A stretch of DNA of 64,000 nucleotides from assembly GCA_016793885.1 (NCBI GenBank), contig JAEUHE010000067.1:59504-123503 (forward strand), given 5' to 3'. The stretch comes from Verrucomicrobiales bacterium. Lineage in GTDB: Bacteria; Verrucomicrobiota; Verrucomicrobiia; Limisphaerales; UBA11320. Positions 1 to 7,074 of this stretch are shown here, piece by piece (the first letter of the stretch is position 1; each line of letters starts with the position of its first letter). The position numbers and the translations under genes are program-made. The notes beneath the pieces are model-generated. The model saw nothing but the letters and a program-made list of their open reading frames with translations, ran no database searches and had not been told where the DNA came from.

Positions 1-2
1 CT

Positions 3-1004
3 CGACTGGTGACTGAGATTCAATCCTTTGGCGCCCAGGTCCCGGTTTATGTGATGAAGGTGCGTGACCGCTTGGACGCCTTTATCACGCATCCGCCCCA
101 GTGGTTGCCCAGTGGGTTACTCGGCCCGATTCCCGCACCGGTCGCTCCCGCGGGATCGACCAACGAGCCATCGATGAGCACCCTTCCTGAGGTCGGGTCG
201 GCATTATCTCCAACAAACTCCGTTTCTACCGCAGTCAGCGCCGCGGAGTTGGGTTCTGCCGACGCCCTCAGCGGTCGCCGACATATCAATCTCAGCAGCG
301 AGCTTTTTTCATGGACGGCACGGGCGCTGCCCCAATTGGGATCCTGGATGTTGGATCAGGTATCTCGGGCGGCGTCGGTGGCCGGCTTTTTGGCGGGGCT
401 GGCCCTTGTGCCGGTTTATCTCTTCTACTTCCTTTTGGAGAAGCGTGGGATTCAAGGTCGTTGGCGTGATTTTTTGCCCCTTCGGGAGTCCCATTTGCGC
501 GACGAGGTCGCGTTCGTGCTTGGATCCATCAATGACTGCTTAATCGTTTTTTTCCGGGGACAAGTGCTGGTGGCGTTTTGTGTGGGGGCGATTCTTACGA
601 TTGGGTTTGCGATGATCGGGCTCAACTACGCTCTCCTTCTCGGCGTATTGGCGGGGGTGTTGGGCATTGTTCCCTACTTGGGAGTGGCTGCCAGTCTCAT
701 CCCGGCGGTGGCGATCGCGATAGCGCAATTCGGTGATTGGACGCACCCGCTGGCCGTCCTGGGCATTTTCGCGATCGCTCAGCTGCTGGAGGGTTTCGTG
801 ATCTCTCCTAAGATTATCGGCGATCGTGTCGGACTGCACCCCTTGACCATCATCATTGCCGTCATGGTGGGCACCACGCTGCTCGGGGGAATATTGGGTG
901 GCGTGTTAGCGATCCCGCTGACCGCGGTGCTTCGCACGATTATGTTTCGCTATGTCTGGGTGGCGCACCCAAGAAAAGAGTCGGAGGCCACGCAGGCGGG
1001 GTAG
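3..1004 (+). CDS. AI-2E family (PerM/YdiK-like) membrane transporter, 5' end cut off
   Basis: The frame is open to the left edge of the window, so the true N-terminus is missing; the GTG at 9 is only the first start-like codon inside. Counting from it, hydrophobic segments lie at about 122-145, 180-204, 206-240, 247-266 and 280-308. Family landmarks are visible: FFRGQ at 181-185, GIVPYLG at 219-225 and the SPKIIGDRVGLHP motif at 266-278. The AI-2E family (PF01594) exports small molecules or ions in known members, but substrates are mostly unknown. Residues 30-92 form a Pro/Ser/Ala-rich stretch, in the place of the extracytoplasmic loop, that looks low in complexity. A second, unrelated-looking family member is at 51975-53006. 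The family call is firm; substrate is unknown. Confidence 0.85.
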   Translation, partial: RLVTEIQSFGAQVPVYVMKVRDRLDAFITHPPQWLPSGLLGPIPAPVAPAGSTNEPSMSTLPEVGSALSPTNSVSTAVSAAELGSADALSGRRHINLSSELFSWTARALPQLGSWMLDQVSRAASVAGFLAGLALVPVYLFYFLLEKRGIQGRWRDFLPLRESHLRDEVAFVLGSINDCLIVFFRGQVLVAFCVGAILTIGFAMIGLNYALLLGVLAGVLGIVPYLGVAASLIPAVAIAIAQFGDWTHPLAVLGIFAIAQLLEGFVISPKIIGDRVGLHPLTIIIAVMVGTTLLGGILGGVLAIPLTAVLRTIMFRYVWVAHPRKESEATQAG

Positions 1005-1024
1005 GAATGGCGGACAGGCTCGTT

Positions 1025-1164
1025 GTCTATGGACCGCGGTGGCACCGACACCGCTTTTTCTTCTCGCCAGCTTATCCCGCAGCGCACCCATTCACTTAAG
1101 GAGAACTCTTAGCCGCTCCGTCGCATGAAGGAAAAGCGGAGACGTGTCTCCGCGCTCCATAGAC
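1025..1164. repeat. 140-bp intergenic element with inverted ends, copy 1
   Basis: The stretch begins GTCTATGGACCGCGG and ends with the near-exact inverse (CCGCGCTCCATAGAC). Inside each end is a small hairpin next to a T/A run: GCGGTG(1036-1041)/CACCGC(1049-1054) then TTTTTC on the left, and GAAAA then GCGGAGAC(1136-1143)/GTCTCCGC(1146-1153) on the right. A second copy with the same layout and almost the same length is at 6527-6667. It has no open frame and sits between convergent genes. It resembles a REP/BIME pair or a MITE-like unit; which one cannot be told from two copies. Confidence 0.6.
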
Positions 1165-1249
1165 GGACCTCGGCGCCAAGATCGTCAGCCTATGGTGCTG
1201 GCTGCTCCCGTCCCAAAAGCGCGATGAGAATTGGGCAACCGGGTCCTGC

Positions 1250-4200
1250 TCAGGCATTGCCCTTCCGGCGAAACCTTTTACCCAAATCGCTGAATAGCGT
1301 GTAAACCACGGGGATCACGAACAGTGTCAGAAAGGTGCTGGTCAACATTCCCCCGACGACGGCTACGCCCATGGGACGGCGGCTTTCGGCGCCGGCTCCG
1401 AAGCCGATGGCGATGGGGAGAATGCCGGCGATGGTGGAGAACGCGGTCATCAAAATGGGACGCAGGCGGACCACCCCGGCCTCGATCATGGCTTCGTGCG
1501 AGCCCGATCCTTTGGCCACCTGTTGGTTGGCATATTCCACCAGCAGGATGGAGTTCTTGGTAACCAATCCCACCAGCAGCACGAGCCCCACCTGGCTGAA
1601 TAGGTTGATATTCATGGCCGGTATCGGCGGCAGCACGCCCGTCTTTCCCAAAAAGTCCAACAGCCACAGCAAACCGAAGGCTCCCACTCCCGCCAGCGGG
1701 AGTGCCAACATCACGGTAAAAGGATGCAGGAGGCTCTCAAACTGAGCGGCCAGAGTCATGTAGATGATGATTCCGGCCAGACCGAGGATCCACCACACAT
1801 CTCGGTTGGCATCGCGCAGATCCCGAGCCTCGGAACCCCAAGCATAAAGCATGTCGCCGGGCAGCTCGGTCTTGAGCAAGGTCTCGGTTTGTTCAACCAG
1901 GGTGCCCAGCGGGAGGCCGACGGGTGACGCGGTAATGCTGGCGCTGCGCAGGCGCATGTAGTGGTTGATGCTGTTGGGCGCGGCACCGGCGGTGCGGGTC
2001 ACGAGGCTGCTGAGTTGGATCAGCTCCCCGCTGGCGCTGCGCACATAGATCTGGTCGAGATCCTGGGGCGTGAGGCGGTCCTGGCGCTCCAGCTGCGCGA
2101 TGACGTTGTATTGCTTGCCGCCGATCTTCATCCGGCTCAAGTCCAACCCCCCGAACATAATCTGAACCGTGCGTGAAATGTCGTCGATATTGACGCCCAG
2201 GGCGGCGGCGCGTTTGCGATCGATATCCAATCGCAGCTCCGGCTTGTTGACTTCGAAGGACACCCGGACGTTCTGGAGATTGGTCATCCGACGCAGCTGG
2301 TTGGCAATGGCGTTGGCGGTTTGGTTCAAGACATCCAGCTCTTGATGCTGGAGAATGAGCTCGAACGGGGCGCCGAAGTTCCGTCCGATCGCCTTCGGGA
2401 TGTTGGGGATGGCGATGCCTCCTTCGACTTCGCTGAAAAACCGAGCGCGAAGGCCGCCGGCGGCGTTGACGATCTGCTGGATCGTTCGATCGCGCTCCTC
2501 TTTAAGCGTCACAAAGATCAGTCCGGAGTTGGCCTGGCCCGGCCCATTCATCCCCGGGGCCACGATCGCCGCAAAGCTGTCGACCTCAGGGATCTCGGCC
2601 ATCATTCGCTCCATCTTCTGAAGCTGGCGGTCGGTAAATTCGCTGGTTGAGCCATTGGGAGTGAACATCATGCAGAACAGCCGACCCTTGTCCTCCTCCG
2701 GCAGGAAGTCCTTGTCCAGTGATCGGTAGGCGATGGTCATGAGCGCGAACGATCCGAGCGTGAGAAGCACCATGGAGAAGCGGTGGCGCAGCACGAAGCG
2801 CAGGCTGCCGCCATAGGCTTTGGCCATGCCGGTCAGGGTTCGCTCAAAGAAGCGGAGCAGGAAGCCGTGGTGATGGGCCTCGATGGGCTTAAGCATCCGG
2901 GCGGCCATGGCCGGAGACAGGGTCAGGGCGACGAAGGCGGACAGGACGACGGACCCGGCGATCGCTACGGCGAACTCGACGAAGAGGCGTCCGGTCTGGC
3001 CCGTCTGAAACGCCAGCGGGAGGAACACGGCCACCAGGGACAGCGTGATGGCGATCACGGCGAATGAGATTTCCTCCATGGCCTTGAAGGCGGCCTCCCG
3101 GGGAGGCATGCCCTTCTCGATGTAGCGGTAGATGGCTTCGAGCACCACGATGGCGTCATCCACCACCACCCCGATCGCCAGCACGAGCGCCAGCATGGTT
3201 AGAATGTTGATGGAGTAGCCCATCAAATGGAGGATGGCGAAAGTCCCGACGATCGAGATGGGGATGGCGACCGACGGAATCAGGGTGGCGCGAAGATTTT
3301 GAAGAAACACGAAAATGATCACCAGCACCAGTCCGAAGGCGATAGCGAGGGTTTCCCAGACCTCGTTGATTGCCTTTTCGACATAGGTGGATTCATTATA
3401 GCCGGCATAGATTTCCACCCCGGTGGGCAAGGTTGGCTTCAGCGCTTCGATCTCGGCCGTGATGCCCTTGGCCACGGATACCGTGTTAGCTTTGGACTGT
3501 TTGACCACTCCCAGAAACACGCACGGCTTCAGATTCGCGCGGGCTTGAGTGCGATAGTCCTCAGCGCCGTCCTCGGCTCGACCCACATCCTTGAGGCGGA
3601 TGAGGGTGTCCCCGCTCGTGCGCACCACCAGGTTGTTGAACTCTTCGGCGTTTTTCATTTCGCCGAGGGTTTGGATGGTCATCTCGCGATCCAAGTTTTC
3701 GACGCGTCCGCTAGGTAGCTCGATGTTCTGCTGCCGGAGGGCTCGTTGCACATCGAGCACCGTCACCCCTTTGGCTGACATGCGGCCGGAGTCCAGCCAC
3801 AGCCGCATGGCGTAGCGCTTTTCACCGCCTATAATGATCGAGGAGACTCCGGCGATGGTTTGGAACCTGGGCTTGATTTGGCGTTCGGCGAGCGTGGTGA
3901 GCTGCAGCGGGGTGTAACGCTCGCTGTTGAGCGTGATCCACATGATGGCGTTGGCGTCGGCATCCTGTTTGGCCACGACCGGCTCCCGGATGTCGAGAGG
4001 CAGCGCGCCGCGCACCCGGCTGACCCGGTCGCGCACATCCTGGGCCGCGAGGTCGATATCGCGGGAGAGGTTGAACTCCACGACAATGCTGCTGACCTGC
4101 TCGCGGCTCTCGCTGGTGAGAGTCTTAATGCCTTCGATGTTGTTGATGGCTTCTTCGAGGCGTTCAGTGACCTCGGTCTCGACCACCTGCGCATTGGCAC

Positions 4201-4357
4201 CCGGGTAGACCGTGGTGACGCTGACGATCGGGGGATCGATGTCGGGAAGCTCGCGGACGGGCAGGCGCGAGAGGCCGATGATGCCAAACAGCACCAGCGC
4301 GAGATTCATCATCGTCGCGAGGACCGGCCGTTGGATGCTGACGCGGGAGAGGAACAT
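1250..4357 (-). CDS. RND efflux pump inner-membrane permease (HAE1/AcrB type)
   Basis: Proton-driven exporter of the resistance-nodulation-division family, 1035 residues, the normal length for AcrB/MexB-like subunits. The N-terminus has the usual first transmembrane helix after a SIQRPVLAT start, followed by the large periplasmic porter domain. The proton-relay residues are present: the paired Asp in GVVVDDAIVVLE of TM4 (about residue 400) and the Lys in GLVTKNSILLVEYAN of TM10 (about 935). The adaptor gene lies directly upstream with a 6-nt gap, so the two form an operon read leftward. No outer-membrane TolC-like gene is in the window. Substrate (drugs, solvents, others) cannot be assigned; a heavy-metal CzcA type is less likely given the HAE1-like sequence. 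Confidence 0.95.
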   Translation of the reverse strand: MFLSRVSIQRPVLATMMNLALVLFGIIGLSRLPVRELPDIDPPIVSVTTVYPGANAQVVETEVTERLEEAINNIEGIKTLTSESREQVSSIVVEFNLSRDIDLAAQDVRDRVSRVRGALPLDIREPVVAKQDADANAIMWITLNSERYTPLQLTTLAERQIKPRFQTIAGVSSIIIGGEKRYAMRLWLDSGRMSAKGVTVLDVQRALRQQNIELPSGRVENLDREMTIQTLGEMKNAEEFNNLVVRTSGDTLIRLKDVGRAEDGAEDYRTQARANLKPCVFLGVVKQSKANTVSVAKGITAEIEALKPTLPTGVEIYAGYNESTYVEKAINEVWETLAIAFGLVLVIIFVFLQNLRATLIPSVAIPISIVGTFAILHLMGYSINILTMLALVLAIGVVVDDAIVVLEAIYRYIEKGMPPREAAFKAMEEISFAVIAITLSLVAVFLPLAFQTGQTGRLFVEFAVAIAGSVVLSAFVALTLSPAMAARMLKPIEAHHHGFLLRFFERTLTGMAKAYGGSLRFVLRHRFSMVLLTLGSFALMTIAYRSLDKDFLPEEDKGRLFCMMFTPNGSTSEFTDRQLQKMERMMAEIPEVDSFAAIVAPGMNGPGQANSGLIFVTLKEERDRTIQQIVNAAGGLRARFFSEVEGGIAIPNIPKAIGRNFGAPFELILQHQELDVLNQTANAIANQLRRMTNLQNVRVSFEVNKPELRLDIDRKRAAALGVNIDDISRTVQIMFGGLDLSRMKIGGKQYNVIAQLERQDRLTPQDLDQIYVRSASGELIQLSSLVTRTAGAAPNSINHYMRLRSASITASPVGLPLGTLVEQTETLLKTELPGDMLYAWGSEARDLRDANRDVWWILGLAGIIIYMTLAAQFESLLHPFTVMLALPLAGVGAFGLLWLLDFLGKTGVLPPIPAMNINLFSQVGLVLLVGLVTKNSILLVEYANQQVAKGSGSHEAMIEAGVVRLRPILMTAFSTIAGILPIAIGFGAGAESRRPMGVAVVGGMLTSTFLTLFVIPVVYTLFSDLGKRFRRKGNA

Positions 4358-4363
4358 GGCCGG

Positions 4364-5476
4364 TTAGTCTTTCTGGTAGGGCAGGGCCGCCTCGGGCGGG
4401 GCCATTTTGACCGGCATGCCGGGGGCTAGCTTTTGAATGCCTTCAACCACCACCTTATCGCCGGCGGCCAACCCTTTGATGATCTCGGCTTGGCCGGCGA
4501 GGCGGAGGCCTACGGTGACCGGGCGCATCTGGGCTTTGGCTTCCTGATCCACGACGAAGACGCTGACCTTGTCCCCATTGCTGATGAGGGCGGGCTCGGG
4601 GATGACCAACGCGGAGTCTCGCAGCCGCAAACTGAGCTCCAGGCTGGCGAACATTCCACCTCGCAGCTTGCCTTGGTCATTGGGGACCTTGGCCTTGATG
4701 AGGGCGGTGCGGGTGCCGGCGTCGAGTTGGGGGGAGATGAAATAGACGCTTCCTTCGAAGATCGAACCCGGAAAGGCCGCGACGGTGAACTTCAGGGGCT
4801 GCCCGATCTGCAGCTGACTCAGGTATCGTTCGGGAACCTGGACCTCCACTTTGACGGTATCGAGGTCAACCAGCGAGGTGAGGATCGTGTTTTGGGAGAT
4901 GACCTGGCCTGGGCTCACCTCGCGTGCGCCAACGATGCCGGTGAACGGCGCCACGATCCGAGCGTCCTTCAGGTTGCGGCGCATGAGCGCCACGGTCGCC
5001 TCGTTCACGGCGTGAGTGGCCACGGCCTGGTCATGCTCCTGCGGGGCGACGAGCTTTTCGCCAAGGAGGCGGCGGGTCCTTTCGTATGTGGCGCCGCTCA
5101 ACTTCAGATTGGCTTCAGCCTGATTGAGGGCGGTTTCCAGACGGCTTTCATCGATGGCGATCAATAGCTGACCCTTCTCGACGCGCTGTCCCTCGCTGAA
5201 CGCGATCTCCTTGATGGTTCCGTCCATCTCCGCCTTGACCTGGACAAATTCGTTCGCGGTGATGGAACCGACGAGGCCGACGCTCTCGCTGATCGGCTTC
5301 AGTCTGGTTTCGATGGCCACTACCTGGATGGCAAAGGCTCCCTTAGGCGGGCCCCCGGCCGGGGCTCCCGTCGGGGCGGGCTTGCGGCATCCAGTTCCGG
5401 TCAGGCTCAGAGCCATACCGGCCAGCACAACACCCCAGACAGCCGCTTGCGGCCGGTTCCAAATCCACGGTTTCAT
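4364..5476 (-). CDS. RND efflux periplasmic adaptor (membrane fusion protein)
   Basis: 370 residues. The N-terminal hydrophobic segment (about 12-27) ends in LTGTGC with Cys30, which may be lipidated, although the -3 residue is Gly rather than Leu and the lipobox is imperfect. A biotinyl-lipoyl-like half (VKAEMDGTIKEIAFSEGQRVEKGQLL, residues about 80-105, here given only as a landmark) is followed by a helical hairpin, the second lipoyl half (VAPFTGIVGAREVSPGQVIS), and beta-barrel and membrane-proximal domains. It links the inner-membrane pump at 1250-4357 to an outer-membrane channel. First gene of the two-gene operon; the start ATG has no clear Shine-Dalgarno. Confidence 0.93.
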   Translation of the reverse strand: MKPWIWNRPQAAVWGVVLAGMALSLTGTGCRKPAPTGAPAGGPPKGAFAIQVVAIETRLKPISESVGLVGSITANEFVQVKAEMDGTIKEIAFSEGQRVEKGQLLIAIDESRLETALNQAEANLKLSGATYERTRRLLGEKLVAPQEHDQAVATHAVNEATVALMRRNLKDARIVAPFTGIVGAREVSPGQVISQNTILTSLVDLDTVKVEVQVPERYLSQLQIGQPLKFTVAAFPGSIFEGSVYFISPQLDAGTRTALIKAKVPNDQGKLRGGMFASLELSLRLRDSALVIPEPALISNGDKVSVFVVDQEAKAQMRPVTVGLRLAGQAEIIKGLAAGDKVVVEGIQKLAPGMPVKMAPPEAALPYQKD

Positions 5477-5588
5477 TGTCGACCACTGGACACTAAGAGA
5501 CAGGTCCTAGGAAAGCCAAAACGAGGCCCAGATTTCGACGGATCGCTATTGATCGTCGCGGCTGCCTTCTCTAGCCTGCACTCATCCT

Positions 5589-6431
5589 ATGAGAATTGGC
5601 ATTAACTCTTTTCTGTTCACCTCGCCGTTCACGAACGAGAGCACCAAGCTGTTTAAGACTTTCAAGAAATGGGGCTTCGACACGGTGGAGATCCCGATTG
5701 AGGATCCCTCGCACATTGATCCCGCACACGTGAAGCGGGAGTTGGACAAGTACGGTCTGGCCTGCGGATCCGTCTGCGCCTGCATGGGTGGCGGACGCGA
5801 CTTACGTGGTACGCCGGAGCAGCAGAAGACGGGCTTGGATTACATGAAGAAGCTGATCGACCAGATGGTCGTCCTTGGCTGTCCTTCCCTCATTGGGCCG
5901 GTTTATTCCGAGGTTGGGCGTGCGGATGCCGTTCCCCCGGATGAGTATAAGAAGCAGTGGGCCACGGTAGTGAAGCATCTGAAGACGCTAGCCAAGTACG
6001 CAGAAAAGAATGGACGTCAAATTTGCCTCGAGCCCTTGAACCGTTTCGAGACCGACTTCATCAACACCTGCGACCAGGGTTTGAAGATGATCAAGGATGT
6101 GGGGAGTCCAGCCTTGAAGCTTCACCTCGACACGTTCCACATGAACATTGAGGAGAAGAACCAGGCGGCCGCCATCAAGAAGGCTGGAAAACACCTGGCG
6201 CATTTCCATGCGTGCGGAAGCGATCGCGGAACTCCCGGCAATGACCATATCGATTGGAAGCCCATCGCGGCCGCCCTCAAATCGATCAAATATAAAGGTG
6301 ACGTCGTGATCGAATCCTTCACGACCGACGTGAAGGTGATCGCGCGTGCCGCCGCGATCTGGCGTCGTATGGAACCCACCCGCGATGAAATCGCGGTGAA
6401 GGGAATCAAGTTCCTGCGCAAAGTGCTCTAA
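5589..6431 (+). CDS. sugar phosphate isomerase/epimerase family protein (D-tagatose/D-psicose 3-epimerase-like)
   Basis: 280-residue TIM-barrel protein of the AP-endonuclease-2-like sugar isomerase family. The four metal ligands expected for ketose 3-epimerases are in place: Glu148 (LEPLNRFE), Asp181 (LDTFHMN), His207 (HFHACGSDRGTPG) and Glu242 (VIESF). The HACGSDRGTPG and LEPLNRFETD motifs match D-tagatose 3-epimerase and D-psicose 3-epimerase more closely than hydroxypyruvate isomerase. The likely reaction is C3 epimerisation of a ketohexose or related sugar. It stands alone on the plus strand and is followed by a strong terminator. The exact sugar is not determined. Confidence 0.85.
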   Translation: MRIGINSFLFTSPFTNESTKLFKTFKKWGFDTVEIPIEDPSHIDPAHVKRELDKYGLACGSVCACMGGGRDLRGTPEQQKTGLDYMKKLIDQMVVLGCPSLIGPVYSEVGRADAVPPDEYKKQWATVVKHLKTLAKYAEKNGRQICLEPLNRFETDFINTCDQGLKMIKDVGSPALKLHLDTFHMNIEEKNQAAAIKKAGKHLAHFHACGSDRGTPGNDHIDWKPIAAALKSIKYKGDVVIESFTTDVKVIARAAAIWRRMEPTRDEIAVKGIKFLRKVL

Positions 6432-6462
6432 TCGTTTGCCGCTCCAGGCGGTGATTTTTCCG

Positions 6463-6505
6463 CCGGGGATTCGTGGACATGGTGCCACGGATCCCCGGTT
6501 TTTTT
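6463..6505 (+). terminator. rho-independent terminator after the sugar epimerase
   Basis: A 14-bp stem (CCGGGGATTCGTGG at 6463-6476 with CCACGGATCCCCGG at 6485-6498, one T-G wobble), an 8-nt loop and seven T residues. It starts 32 bases after the stop codon. Confidence 0.93.
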
Positions 6506-6526
6506 GTAGTGTGGGCATCGAGTTGG

Positions 6527-6667
6527 GTTATGGACTGCGGAGACACGTCTCCGCTTTTCCTGCACGCCCCACAGAAACTCCGGCTACACCGAACTAGGCG
6601 CAGGCGGTCGGCCAGCTATTCAGCAACGTGAAGGAAAAGCGGCGGCATGCCGCGCGCGGTCCATAGG
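6527..6667. repeat. 140-bp intergenic element with inverted ends, copy 2
   Basis: Same layout as the copy at 1025-1164: TTATGGACTGCGGAG on the left and CGCGGTCCATA on the right as its inverse. The left hairpin is GCGGAGAC/GTCTCCGC followed by TTTTCCT; the right is GAAGGAAAAGCGGC followed by a GCGGCATGCCGC palindrome. The distance between the outermost TATGGA copies is 137 bp here and 134 bp in copy 1, while the middle sequence differs. The stems change in both arms together, which suggests that the structure matters. Confidence 0.6.
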
Positions 6668-7074
6668 GGAGGCAACCCTTGGCTTTCCTTCGTCGAAAGT
6701 GGAGTCCGAAACCTGGTCGGGGGGAGCGGGTTATTTTGCGGGCCTCGCCCCATCGTTGTTTTCACTTGGATCATGAAAACATTTCCCACGACTTGTGAAC
6801 TCATCATGAGTCCCCGGGTTTTTGGCTCAGGCGTTCACCTGACACTGTGTCCAAGACGCTTTTAAGCAGGCTCTTAAGTGTAACTCAAAAACTGGAAGCC
6901 CTCCCGGAACCGTGCGCTGGGCTCTCAGTTGCGCGATCCTGAGTTGCGCTTCCATGCAGCCAGATATGGTTAAGAAATGCTTTAGAATGGACAGTCAGGT
7001 GGGGCATTGATAGGAGAGAATGTAGCCATTGTGCTTTCGTAAAGCATGCTATCAGTGAGTTGTATTGCATTGTT
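6668..7074. other. intergenic stretch before the LamG protein
   Basis: About 400 bases with no convincing gene. Short frames here have no family features. It must hold the promoter of the gene at 7075, but no clear -35/-10 pair stands out. Confidence 0.4.

Noticed and set aside
6647..6865. 72-codon frame in the gap before the LamG gene
   Set aside because: It starts within the inverted element and has no recognisable features.
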